Of a stretch of 64,000 nucleotides of DNA, positions 1 through 7,828 are shown piece by piece; positions within the stretch are counted from its first letter, which is position 1, and the number at the start of each line of letters is the position of its first letter. Source of the DNA: Micromonospora sp. CCTCC AA 2012012 (lineage in GTDB: Bacteria > Actinomycetota > Actinomycetes > Mycobacteriales > Micromonosporaceae); contig NZ_CP159342.1 in NCBI RefSeq assembly GCF_040499845.1, positions 1,736,001 through 1,800,000 of the forward strand, in the 5' to 3' direction. The position numbers and the translations under genes were made by a program. The notes below the pieces were generated by a model. That model worked only from the letters and a program-made list of their open reading frames with translations, was not told where the DNA came from and made no database searches.

Positions 1-1278
1 CTGGTCACCGGCGCCGGGCTGAGCAAGCTGGCCGACTTCGGCATCGCCATGCCGATCGGGGCCGGCTCCGACACCACCGTCTCCGGCACCCCCCGCTACA
101 TGGCGCCCGAACAGTGGACCGGCGCGCCGGCCAGCCCCGCCTGCGACATCTACGCCGCCACCGCCACCTTCTTCGAGTGCCTCACCGGCCACCCCCCGTA
201 CGACGGGCGGGACCTGCTCACCCTGCGCCGGCAGCACGCCACCGCGCCGATCCCCACCGAACCGGCACCCGTGCCGGTGCACGAGCTGCTGCGCCACGGC
301 ATGGCCAAGCAGCCCGCCGAACGGCCCCAGCCCGCCCAGGTCTTCATCGAGGTCCTGGAGCAGGTGGCCGCCGGGGCGTACGGCGAGGACTGGGAGGAGC
401 GCGGGGTGCGCGAGCTGGCCCGCCGGGCCGCCCTGCTCGCCGCCCTGTTCCCCTTCCCGGACGGCACGGGCGGCGCCACCAGCCTCGCCAGCACCGTGCT
501 CGGCGGGACGGGCCGGATGCGCCGGTCGGCGTTCCGGCAGGGCCGCCGCCGTACCGCCGTGCTGGCCGGTGGGGCGCTGGTCGCGGCGATGCTGGTCGGC
601 GGCGCCGGCTACAGCTACGCCTCCCGCAGCGCGCCGGCCGCCGCCGACGGGCCGCTCGCCCCGGCCGCGACCGACCCGACCGGCACCGGTACGCCGACCG
701 GCGTGCCCACGGTGAGCGACCCGCCCACCCCGGCGCCGAGCGCCGCGCCGTCCACGCCGTCCACGCCGTCCACGCCGTCCGCCCCGCCCGCCCCGCCCGC
801 CCCGTCGGCCACCGTGGCCGCCCCGAGCGTGACTCCCGACCGGACCCGGACGGCCACCCCCTCCCGTCCGCCGGTACGCACCAGCGCACCCCCGCCGCCC
901 AGCACCTCCCCGCCACCGCCGCCGGACGGCACCGCACCGACGGTCGGCGGGGTCAGCGCCAACCCGGGGGAGCTGGAGCCCAAGGGCTGCCCGTACGGCT
1001 ACAAGTCCAGCACCGTCTCCGCCGTCGCCACCGACGACCGCACCGCCGCCTCCGGGCTGAGGGTCAGCTTCCGCTACACCGTGGAAGGGGTCACCGGCAC
1101 GGTCGGGATGAGTTCCGTCGGCCGGAACGTCTTCTCGGGGACGCTCGGGCCGCTCTCCACGCCCAAGCAGAGCAGCCGCATCCCGATCTACGTCACCGCC
1201 GTCGACGCCGCCGGCAACTCGACCACCTCGGCGTCACCGGTGTACGTGACGCTCTACAACTACTGCACCCCCGGCTAG
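1..1278 (+). CDS. Receptor-like Ser/Thr protein kinase, C-terminal part (5' truncated by window)
   Basis: The open frame runs into the left edge, so the N-lobe and catalytic loop are missing. What remains starts just before the DFG motif (LADFGIA), then the activation segment and the GTPRYMAPEQW substrate-binding motif, so this is the C-lobe of a Hanks-type (PknB-like) kinase. After the kinase fold comes a single hydrophobic helix (TAVLAGGALVAAMLVGGAGY), a Pro/Ser/Thr-rich linker with TPSTPSTPS repeats, and an extracellular beta-rich domain of about 110 residues with two cysteines (KGCPYGY and YNYCTPG). It would sense an external signal and phosphorylate cytoplasmic Thr/Ser. The next gene, 53 bp downstream, has repeated Thr motifs and may be a partner. 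Confidence 0.9.
   Translation: MVTGAGLSKLADFGIAMPIGAGSDTTVSGTPRYMAPEQWTGAPASPACDIYAATATFFECLTGHPPYDGRDLLTLRRQHATAPIPTEPAPVPVHELLRHGMAKQPAERPQPAQVFIEVLEQVAAGAYGEDWEERGVRELARRAALLAALFPFPDGTGGATSLASTVLGGTGRMRRSAFRQGRRRTAVLAGGALVAAMLVGGAGYSYASRSAPAAADGPLAPAATDPTGTGTPTGVPTVSDPPTPAPSAAPSTPSTPSTPSAPPAPPAPSATVAAPSVTPDRTRTATPSRPPVRTSAPPPPSTSPPPPPDGTAPTVGGVSANPGELEPKGCPYGYKSSTVSAVATDDRTAASGLRVSFRYTVEGVTGTVGMSSVGRNVFSGTLGPLSTPKQSSRIPIYVTAVDAAGNSTTSASPVYVTLYNYCTPG
751..803 (+). repeat. Short tandem repeats in kinase linker
   Basis: A 9-bp unit tccacgccg is repeated three times in tandem, then a gccccgcccgccccgccc-type run follows. It encodes STP and APP repeats of the wall-spanning linker of the kinase. 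Length is likely to vary between strains. Confidence 0.7.
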
Positions 1279-1331
1279 GAGCTCGCCGTGCCCTCGTTCG
1301 ACAGGTCCACCACCCCTCGGGGACGGCTGCG

Positions 1332-2402
1332 GTGACCCGGCCGGAGGAACCCACCGAGGCGCTGCCCACCCGGGCCGTGCCGCTGCCGGCGACCCCCGTC
1401 GACCCGGACCGCACCCACCCGCTCGACGCCACCGACGCCACGGTGCACCTCGGCTCGCCGGACGCCACCGTCCACCTGGGCGCCACCGGGCAGCTGGCCC
1501 CGACCGACGTCACCGTGCATCTCGCGCCGCCGGTCGACAACACGGTGCACCTCGCGTCGCCGGACGACACGGTGCACCTCGCCGCCGCCGACGCGACCGC
1601 GTACCTCGGCTCGCCCGACGCGACAGTGCACCTGGGGTCGCCCGATTCGACGGTCCGCCTCGGGTCGCCCGACGCGACCGGGCACCCGGGGTCGCCCGAC
1701 GCGACGGTGCACCTGGGCGGCGCGCCGACCGCCAGCGGCGGGACCGGGTCGACCATGCGCTTCGCCCCCGGCGGCACGACCGGCACCAGCGGACCAGCCG
1801 CGACCGGGCCCGTCACGTCGGCGTACCCGTGGACCGGGGCGACCTCCGCGTACCCCGGCGGGACGGCCGAGGCGCGGGCCGCGACCGGCCCCGCGCAGCC
1901 GGCACCCGGCGGCGAGGTGCGCTTCGGACCCGGCGTGCCGGCCACCCCGCCGGCCGCACCGCCCTGGCCCACGGCGGTCCGCCGCCGGCGCCCGCTGTGG
2001 CGCCGGCTCGTCTCGGTGCTCTCCACCCTGCTCACCGTCGTCCTGCTGGTCGCGGTCGGGTTCTATCTGTGGCAGCGGATCAGCCCGCTGGAGGTGGAGG
2101 GCGTCACGGTGGCCGTGCCGCAGCCGGCCGGTGAGCGGTGCGACGTCACGGTCGACGTGGTGGCGACCGTCCGCACCAACGGGCGGGGCGGAGTGCTGCG
2201 CTACCAGTGGTTCCGCTCCGACGCCGCGCCGGGCAGCCTGCTCAGTGAGCGGGTCGGCCGGGGCCAGCGGACCGTCCTGCTCACTCTCAAGTGGAGCTTC
2301 AGCGGCGTGGGCGCGACCCGGGAGACCGCGACGGTGAACATCATCGAGCCGTCCCCGGTGCAGGCCGGCACCCCGGTCGACTACCGCTGCCGGCGGGGCT
2401 GA
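1332..2402 (+). CDS. Single-pass membrane protein with ten DxTVHL-type repeats
   Basis: A 356-residue protein, start taken as GTG at 1332 because GGGGA lies just upstream and the frame is unambiguous from the repeats on. The N-terminal half carries about ten copies of a nine-residue unit of the form D-x-T-V-H-L-G-S-P. A long Ala/Gly/Pro linker follows, then an arginine-rich stop and one transmembrane helix (LSTLLTVVLLVAVGFYLW) near residue 235, and a C-terminal extracellular beta-rich domain of about 100 residues with two cysteines. Topology places the repeats in the cytoplasm. The gene follows the kinase gene on the same strand with 53 bp between them, so co-transcription is likely. I do not recognise the family; a kinase substrate or scaffold is an inference from the repeated Thr. 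Confidence 0.8.
   Translation: MTRPEEPTEALPTRAVPLPATPVDPDRTHPLDATDATVHLGSPDATVHLGATGQLAPTDVTVHLAPPVDNTVHLASPDDTVHLAAADATAYLGSPDATVHLGSPDSTVRLGSPDATGHPGSPDATVHLGGAPTASGGTGSTMRFAPGGTTGTSGPAATGPVTSAYPWTGATSAYPGGTAEARAATGPAQPAPGGEVRFGPGVPATPPAAPPWPTAVRRRRPLWRRLVSVLSTLLTVVLLVAVGFYLWQRISPLEVEGVTVAVPQPAGERCDVTVDVVATVRTNGRGGVLRYQWFRSDAAPGSLLSERVGRGQRTVLLTLKWSFSGVGATRETATVNIIEPSPVQAGTPVDYRCRRG
1434..1721 (+). repeat. Tandem 27-bp coding repeats (DxTVHLGSP)
   Basis: Ten degenerate units encode D-(A/V/N/D/S)-T-(V/A/G)-(H/Y/R)-(L/P) followed by G-S-P or variants. The central Thr is present in every unit whereas the flanking residues vary, which suggests selection on the Thr rather than mere slippage. 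Confidence 0.8.
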
Positions 2403-2483
2403 CCCGACCTGGTGTTTCTCCAGCCTGTGGTCCGGGTAGGTGGGGGTCGACCGACCTGAATACCTGTCCGTGGAGGTCCTCAT

Positions 2484-3419
2484 ATGAAAGACAGATTCGG
2501 CGACGCGGTGGGTGACGCGTTCCGCTCGGTGATGCTCTTCCTGCCCAAGGCCGTCGCCTTCATCGCGATCCTGGTGGTGGGCTGGCTGATCGCCAAGGCC
2601 GTCCTGAAGATCGTCGACAAGGTGCTGGAGCGGGTGCACTTCGACCGCGCGGTGGAGCGCGGCGGCATCAAGACCGCCCTCGCCCGGTCCAAGTACGACG
2701 CCAGCGACATCGTCGCCAAGCTGGCCTACTACGCGGTGCTGCTGGTGACCCTGCAGCTCGCCTTCGGCATCTGGGGCCCGAACCCGATCTCCGACCTGAT
2801 CGCCGGTGTGGTCGCCTGGCTGCCGCGCGCCTTCGTGGCGATCGTCATCGTGGTGGTCGCCGCCGCGATCGCCAAGGCGGTCAAGGACATCATCTCCAGC
2901 GCCCTCGGTGGCCTGTCGTACGGCCGGGTGCTGGCGAACATCGCCTCGGTGTTCATCCTCGGCCTCGGCATCATCGCCGCGCTGAACCAGATCGGGGTGG
3001 CCACCGCGGTCACCACGCCGGTGCTGATCGCGGTGCTCGCCACGGTCGGCGGCATCCTCGTGGTCGGTGTCGGTGGCGGCCTGGTCCGCCCGATGCAGAG
3101 CCGCTGGGAGAACTGGCTGGCCCGCGCCGAGCAGGAGTCGCAGGCCATCGCCACCCACGCCCGCGCCTACCAGGCCGGCCGTCGGGACGTCGAGGCCCGG
3201 CTCAGCCCGCCGGTGAGCCCGTACGCGGAGGCCGAGCTGACCCAGCCGGTCGCCCGGGACACCGACTCCGACCGCACCCAGCCGGTCGCCCCGTACACCC
3301 CGGTCGACGCCGACAGCACGCAGCCGGCCATGCCGCGACAGACCGCCGCCGAGCAGGCGGTGGACAACGAGTCCACCATGGTCATCCCGCAGGCGGACGC
3401 GGAGCGGTTCCGCCGCTGA
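2484..3419 (+). CDS. Conserved TM-helix membrane protein (MscS/CmpX-like)
   Basis: A 311-residue protein with four to five hydrophobic helices in the first 200 residues (for example AFIAILVVGWLIAKAVLKIV and AFVAIVIVVVAAAIAKAV). The repeated pattern of a long helix followed by GWLIAK or AAAIAKAV and amphipathic segments is that of the conserved TM-helix repeat family related to small mechanosensitive channels. The last 90 residues are soluble and polar, with four TQPV/TQPA motifs (ELTQPVARD, DRTQPVAP, DSTQPAMP) that resemble phospho-Thr acceptor sites. A clear GGAGG ribosome site sits 8 bases before the ATG. Channel activity is inferred from family only. Confidence 0.8.
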   Translation: MKDRFGDAVGDAFRSVMLFLPKAVAFIAILVVGWLIAKAVLKIVDKVLERVHFDRAVERGGIKTALARSKYDASDIVAKLAYYAVLLVTLQLAFGIWGPNPISDLIAGVVAWLPRAFVAIVIVVVAAAIAKAVKDIISSALGGLSYGRVLANIASVFILGLGIIAALNQIGVATAVTTPVLIAVLATVGGILVVGVGGGLVRPMQSRWENWLARAEQESQAIATHARAYQAGRRDVEARLSPPVSPYAEAELTQPVARDTDSDRTQPVAPYTPVDADSTQPAMPRQTAAEQAVDNESTMVIPQADAERFRR

Positions 3420-3434
3420 CCGTCCGCACGCGCA

Positions 3435-3467
3435 CCGGGGTGGGGCCCAGCACGGGTCCCACCCCGG
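3435..3467 (+). terminator. Intrinsic-type hairpin after the TM-helix gene
   Basis: Arms 3435-3444 and 3458-3467 are a perfect 10-bp inverted repeat (CCGGGGTGGG / CCCACCCCGG), extendable with a G-T pair and GGG/CCC to a 5-base loop. It lies 16 bases after the stop. There is no T-run, as is usual in high-GC actinomycetes. Confidence 0.65.
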
Positions 3468-3504
3468 CGCGCGTTCGCCGGACCGCATCCCGGGCCGGTC
3501 GGCG

Positions 3505-3517
3505 TTAGCATCGACGC
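3505..3517 (+). promoter_or_regulatory. -10 box of a leaderless transcript
   Basis: TAGCAT at 3506-3511 is followed by six bases and then ATG at 3518. This spacing puts the transcription start at or next to the A of the ATG, so the mRNA would begin with the small ORF MTWRC. Confidence 0.6.
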
Positions 3518-3535
3518 ATGACCTGGCGATGTTGA
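3518..3535 (+). CDS. Putative leader peptide MTWRC
   Basis: A five-codon ORF (ATG ACC TGG CGA TGT TGA) begins exactly where the leaderless promoter predicts transcription to start. It contains Trp, Arg and Cys, the type of codons used in ribosome-stalling leaders, and it precedes two mutually exclusive hairpins and an MFS exporter gene. It is too small for a stable protein, so a regulatory role is proposed. The ORF itself is plain to see; its translation is an inference. Confidence 0.45.
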   Translation: MTWRC

Positions 3536-3555
3536 TCCTGCCCTGAGAGCCGTTG

Positions 3556-3593
3556 CCGCGGGCCGCCGCGGACACCGCACCTCCGGTGTCCGC
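3556..3593 (+). promoter_or_regulatory. Overlapping hairpins, candidate attenuator
   Basis: Hairpin A is CCGCGG-GCCG-CCGCGG at 3556-3571. Hairpin B has perfect 10-bp arms, GCGGACACCG at 3568-3577 and CGGTGTCCGC at 3584-3593, with a 6-base loop. They share bases 3568-3571, so only one can form at a time. Hairpin B ends 22 bases before the MFS start codon. The arrangement of leader ORF, competing hairpins and exporter is that of ribosome-mediated attenuation. Confidence 0.55.
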
Positions 3594-3615
3594 TCTGTCC
3601 CCGTGGGAAGGCCTC

Positions 3616-4860
3616 ATGACCGTCACCTCCACGCCGCCGCCCGGCGTCCGCCACCTGGCCGTCACCCTGTACGGCTACGCGTTCCTCACCGACTTCGTCC
3701 TGCTCTACCCGTTCTACGTGCTGCTGTTCACCGACACCGGCCTGTCGGTCGGGCAGGTCTCCTCGCTCTTCGTGATCTGGTCGGTGACCGGCCTGGTCCT
3801 GGAGGTGCCCTCCGGGGCGTGGGCCGACGCGGTGTCCCGGCGGCTGCTGCTCGTGCTGGCGCCGCTGCTGCCCGCCACCGCCTTCTGCCTGTGGCTGCTC
3901 GCCCCCTCCTATCCGGTCTTCGCCGTCGGGTTCGTGCTCTGGGGCGCCGGTGGCGCGCTGCGCTCCGGGGCGCAGGAAGCGCTGGTCTTCACCGCCCTCG
4001 ACCGGCTCGGCGCCACCGACCGGTACGCCCGCCTGACCGGCCGCGCCCGGACCGCGGCGGTGCTCGCGGCGGCGGCGTCCGGGGCGGTCGCCGGGCCGGT
4101 CTTCGCCGTCGGCGGCTACCCGGCCGTCGGTGCCGCGAGCGTCCTGACCTGCCTGCTCGCGGCGGCGGTCGCCGTCCGGTTCCCCGCTGACCGGCCGTCG
4201 GACGCGACCCCGGCCGCACCGACCGACGAGGACGACGAGCTGGGCTGGCTGGCCGGCCTGCGCGCCGGCCTCGCCGAGGCGCGGACCGACCGGGGCGTAC
4301 GCGGGGCGCTGCTGCTCGTCCCGGCGGTGACCGCGATCCCGGGCGCGCTCGACGAGTACACCGCCCTGCTGGCCCGGGAGACCGGCGTGGGGGAGGCGAC
4401 CGTTCCGCTGCTGCTCCTGCTGCTGTGGGCCGGGATGACCGTCGGCGGGCTGCTCGCCCCGGTGGGGGAGCGGCTCACCGACCGCGGGTACGCGGCGCTG
4501 CTGGGGTGCGCCGCGGCGGCCCTCGCGGCGGGCGCACTCGTCGGCCGTCCCGCCGGGTTCCTGCTCCTCGCCGTCGCCTTCGGCGCGTTCGAACTCGCCA
4601 CCGTGCTCGCCGACGTCCGGTTGCAGGTCAGGATCACCGGCCCGAGCCGGGCGACGGTCACCTCGGCGGCCGGCATGCTCACCGACCTGACCGTCATCGG
4701 CGTCTACGGCGGTTACGGGCTGGTCGCCGGTACGGGCGGCAACGGGGTCGCCTTCGCGGTGGCCGCCTGCCCGTACCTGGCGGTGGCGGGCTGGCTGCTC
4801 ACCTCCCGGGCCGGGCGGACCCGGCCGCGTCCGGGGGACAGATCGGCGGTAACCGGATGA
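3616..4860 (+). CDS. MFS family efflux transporter
   Basis: A 414-residue integral membrane protein with about 12 hydrophobic helices and a central hydrophilic loop (around residue 200, rich in D/E and A/P). The motif GAWADAVSRRL after the second helix is the MFS motif A (GxxxDxxxRR). The ATG at 3616 is preferred because GGGAAGG lies 6 bases upstream; an in-frame extension to 3553 would run through the hairpin region. It is a single-gene transcript behind a putative leader peptide and attenuator, which suggests induction by a translation inhibitor or an amino-acid signal. The substrate cannot be told from sequence. Confidence 0.85.
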   Translation: MTVTSTPPPGVRHLAVTLYGYAFLTDFVLLYPFYVLLFTDTGLSVGQVSSLFVIWSVTGLVLEVPSGAWADAVSRRLLLVLAPLLPATAFCLWLLAPSYPVFAVGFVLWGAGGALRSGAQEALVFTALDRLGATDRYARLTGRARTAAVLAAAASGAVAGPVFAVGGYPAVGAASVLTCLLAAAVAVRFPADRPSDATPAAPTDEDDELGWLAGLRAGLAEARTDRGVRGALLLVPAVTAIPGALDEYTALLARETGVGEATVPLLLLLLWAGMTVGGLLAPVGERLTDRGYAALLGCAAAALAAGALVGRPAGFLLLAVAFGAFELATVLADVRLQVRITGPSRATVTSAAGMLTDLTVIGVYGGYGLVAGTGGNGVAFAVAACPYLAVAGWLLTSRAGRTRPRPGDRSAVTG

Positions 4861-4966
4861 GAAGTGCTCATTCTGGCTACGGTGGGGGTGGCGGCGGCCT
4901 CACGGGGAGGCCGAACGGCCCGGGCCTGCCCGCTGGCCGCCCCGCCGATCGCGGGAGGCGATGCCG

Positions 4967-6838
4967 GTGACCATGGAAGCGGAACGCACCCTGCGACAGG
5001 ACGAACTCACCGACCTCGGGGAGGTCGCCGCCCAGCTCCGGGTGGACGCGATCCGGTGCAGCACCAGAGCCGGCTCCGGCCACCCGACCTCCAGCCTCTC
5101 CGCCGCCGACCTGCTCGCCGTGCTGATCTCCCGGCACCTGCGCTACAACTGGTCGGACCCGCGCGACCGCGCCAACGACCACCTGATCTTCTCCAAGGGG
5201 CACGCCTCCCCGCTGCTGTACGCCGTCTTCAAGGCCGTCGGCGCGATCAGCGACCAGGAGCTGGTCGACACCTACCGGCAGTACGGGTCGCGCCTGCAGG
5301 GGCACCCGACACCCGTGCTGCCCTGGGTCGACGTCGCCACCGGCTCGCTCGGTCAGGGGCTGCCCGTCGGGGTCGGCATCGCGCTCGCCGGCCGGTACCT
5401 CGACCGTCTGCCGTTCCACGTCTGGGCCCTCTGCGGCGACAGCGAGATGGCCGAGGGTTCCATCTGGGAGGCGCTGGACAAGGCCGGCCACTACGGCCTG
5501 CATAACCTCACCGCGATCGTCGACGTCAACCGGTTCGGGCAGCGCGGCCCGACCGAACTGGAGTGGGACCTGGACACCTACCGGCGCCGCGTCGAGGCGT
5601 TCGGCTGCCAGGCGCTCGTCGTCGACGGTCACGACCTGGCCGAGATCGACGAGGCGCTCGGCCGGGCCCGGCAGGCCACCGGGCCGACGGTGGTCCTCGC
5701 CCGGACCCTGAAGGGCAAGGGGGTGCCCGAGGTCGAGAACAAGCCGGGCTGGCACGGCAAGCCGTTGAAGCCGGAGCTGGCCGAGCGCGCCGTCGCCGAC
5801 CTCGGCGGGGTGCGCCGGATCCGGGTCACCACACCACGACCCGAACCCGCCCCGCCCGCCGCCGCCCCCGAGAGCCGGCCACCCACCCTGCCCCGGTACG
5901 ACAAGGGCGCGAAGGTGGCGACCCGCAACGCGTACGGTGACGCGCTGCGCGCGCTGGGCTCCCGGCCGGAGGTGGTCGCCCTGGACGGCGAGGTCAGCGA
6001 CTCGACCCGCGCCGACCGGTTCGGCGAGGCGTACCCGGAGCGGTTCTTCGAGCTGTTCATCTCCGAGCAGCAGCTGGTCGCCGCCGCCGTCGGCCTCCAG
6101 GTGCGCGGCTACCGGCCCTTCGCGGCGACCTTCGCGGCGTTCCTGTCCCGGGCCTACGACTTCATCCGGATGGCCGCCATCTCCCGGGCCGACATCGCCC
6201 TGGCCGGCTCCCACGCCGGGGTGGAGGTCGGCGCGGACGGCCCCTCCCAGATGGGGCTGGAGGACCTCGCGGCGCTGCGCGCGGTGTCGGGCTCGACGGT
6301 GGTGTATCCCAGCGACGCCGTGTCGTGCGCCGCCCTCGTCGCGCAGCTCGTCGACCGCAGGGGCGTCACCTACCTGCGCACCACCCGGGGCGGCTATCCC
6401 GTCCTCTACGACAACGACGAGAGCTTCCCGATCGGCGGCAGCAAGGTCCTCCGGGAGGGTGACGACATCGCGCTGATCGGCGCCGGGGTGACGGTGCACA
6501 ACTGCCTCGCCGCCGCCGACGAGCTGGCCCGCGAGGGCATCAACGCCCGTGTCGTCGACCTCTACTCGGTCAAGCCGGTGGACGCCGACGGGCTGCGCGA
6601 CGCCGTCCGGGCCTGCGGCGGTCGGCTGCTGGTGGTCGAGGACCACTACCCGGAGGGCGGCCTCGGCTCGGCGGTCCTGGAGTCGCTGGCCGACCTCGCC
6701 GAGCCGGTGCGGGTGACGCACCTGGCGGTACGCGGCCTGCCCACCTCCGGCACGCCGACGCAGCTGATGGCGCAGGCGGGGATCGGGGTGGGTGACATCG
6801 TCTCGGCGGCCCGCGCGGCGGAGCCACCGCGACGCTGA
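4967..6838 (+). CDS. tkt: Transketolase
   Basis: Thiamine-diphosphate enzyme that moves two-carbon ketol units between sugar phosphates in the pentose phosphate pathway. At about 623 residues it is shorter than the usual bacterial enzyme (about 660-700) and resembles the animal/archaeal-type class. The N-terminal domain has SGHPTSS and FSKGHASPLLYAV, and the ThDP motif GDSEMAEGSIWEAL leading to DVNRFGQRG. The pyrimidine domain begins near residue 310 after a Pro/Ala-rich linker, with EVSDSTRADRFGEAYPERFFE. The GGGAGG at 4953-4958 favours GTG 4967 (8-base spacing) over ATG 4961 (2 bases) or ATG 4973. It stands alone between an MFS gene and an opposite-strand gene, so it may be a second transketolase for a special need rather than the main copy. 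Confidence 0.9.
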   Translation: MTMEAERTLRQDELTDLGEVAAQLRVDAIRCSTRAGSGHPTSSLSAADLLAVLISRHLRYNWSDPRDRANDHLIFSKGHASPLLYAVFKAVGAISDQELVDTYRQYGSRLQGHPTPVLPWVDVATGSLGQGLPVGVGIALAGRYLDRLPFHVWALCGDSEMAEGSIWEALDKAGHYGLHNLTAIVDVNRFGQRGPTELEWDLDTYRRRVEAFGCQALVVDGHDLAEIDEALGRARQATGPTVVLARTLKGKGVPEVENKPGWHGKPLKPELAERAVADLGGVRRIRVTTPRPEPAPPAAAPESRPPTLPRYDKGAKVATRNAYGDALRALGSRPEVVALDGEVSDSTRADRFGEAYPERFFELFISEQQLVAAAVGLQVRGYRPFAATFAAFLSRAYDFIRMAAISRADIALAGSHAGVEVGADGPSQMGLEDLAALRAVSGSTVVYPSDAVSCAALVAQLVDRRGVTYLRTTRGGYPVLYDNDESFPIGGSKVLREGDDIALIGAGVTVHNCLAAADELAREGINARVVDLYSVKPVDADGLRDAVRACGGRLLVVEDHYPEGGLGSAVLESLADLAEPVRVTHLAVRGLPTSGTPTQLMAQAGIGVGDIVSAARAAEPPRR

Positions 6839-6842
6839 GCGC

Positions 6843-7271
6843 CTAGTCGGGCAGGGCGTCCAGATAGACCCAGCGGCCGTCCTCCCGCACGAACCGGCTG
6901 TGCTCGTCCACCGTGCCCGGGCGGCCCGCCTCCCGGTAGTGGGCGCGGAACCGCACCGTACCGGCCGTGTCGAAGAGCCCACCCCGGTCGGTGTCGAGGA
7001 TCTCCAGCCGGGTCCAGCGCTGGTCGGGCTCCAGCCGCAGCCGGGCCGGGCGGGTCGAGGAGTGCCAGCTGCGGCGCAGGTAGTCGGCGTCACCGACGGC
7101 GAAGGCGGTGAACCGGGAGCGCATCAGCGCCTCCGCCGTCGCCGCCGTCGACCCGCCGCCGTGCAGCAGGCCGCAGCAGTCGGCGTACGGCACTCCGGTG
7201 CCGCACGGGCAGGCCCCGGCCGGTCGTCGCGCCGCGTCCCGCGCGGCCCCACGCTTCGCCACGTCCGTCAT
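6843..7271 (-). CDS. YchJ family (UPF0225) SEC-C motif protein
   Basis: A 142-residue protein. The N-terminus carries the SEC-C zinc-binding motif CPCGTGVPYADCC, followed by LLHGG and the typical YchJ core ALMRSRFTAFAVGDADYL and RWTRLEILDTDRGG. The C-terminal half has the NTF2-like pattern seen in this family (VRFRAHYREAG, FVREDGRWVYLDA). Function of the family is unknown. It is transcribed convergently to the transketolase, stops 5 bp apart. Confidence 0.88.
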   Translation of the reverse strand: MTDVAKRGAARDAARRPAGACPCGTGVPYADCCGLLHGGGSTAATAEALMRSRFTAFAVGDADYLRRSWHSSTRPARLRLEPDQRWTRLEILDTDRGGLFDTAGTVRFRAHYREAGRPGTVDEHSRFVREDGRWVYLDALPD

Positions 7272-7347
7272 CCTGCCGCAGCCGGCCCGCTCCGCTGCCG
7301 GCCGGGTCGACCCGAGGGGTACGTCAGCGCTACGCGGACCGGGGTGC

Positions 7348-7521
7348 TCAGCGGGCGGGTGTCCCCGCGAGGTCGGCCGCGTCGAGGTCCAGCGTCGCGA
7401 GCAGGCCCGAGTGCTGGCCGGCCTCGATCTCGTCGGGCAGCTCCCGCCGGATCCAGTCGGCGCGGGCGTCCTGGCCGCGCGCCCGCAGCGCGTCGACGAT
7501 CCGGTTCCTGGCGATCTTCAT
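7348..7521 (-). CDS. Small hypothetical protein, 57 aa
   Basis: Start at 7521 is supported by AGGGAG seven bases upstream. The protein is highly charged and helical (MKIARNRIVDALRARGQD), with no signal peptide or membrane segment. I do not recognise it. It lies 76 bp upstream of the YchJ gene on the same strand, so the two may be co-transcribed. Confidence 0.6.
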   Translation of the reverse strand: MKIARNRIVDALRARGQDARADWIRRELPDEIEAGQHSGLLATLDLDAADLAGTPAR

Positions 7522-7828
7522 GGGTTGCTCCCTGATGAGGTTCGTGCGAAAGGTCACCGGCCGCCGAACGGCGACGGGCGTGGGTGGGGAAGCCACGGTG
7601 GGCGTCGGGCGCGGACCGGCACGTGGCCAGGTCGGCCACGATGTCCGGCGGCCCGCTGGCAGCTCCGGCGGGCGCCGCTCGGCAGCCCGGTGCTCTGTTG
7701 CGGCGGCTGACCGACTCCGGTCGGTTCGAGGCGCAGCCGCAGGAAAGCGGGATCACCCCCACCCTACGGCCCCGCCCGCGTACCGGCCGAGCCGGGTCGT
7801 CCGGACCGCCTACCCGGTATCGGGAGCG
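7522..7828. other. Gene-free stretch, 307 bp
   Basis: This separates the 57-aa gene from the end of the formate/nitrite channel gene, both on the minus strand. The only structure seen is a small hairpin ACCGAC-TCCG-GTCGGT at 7710-7725, which could end transcription of the channel gene. No gene was found. Confidence 0.4.

Noticed and set aside
1275..3665. 796-residue minus-strand open frame
   Set aside because: It spans the 3' end of two plus-strand genes and an intergenic terminator; low-complexity translation only.
4877..7093. 738-residue minus-strand open frame
   Set aside because: Shadow of the transketolase; the plus strand has thiamine-diphosphate motifs.
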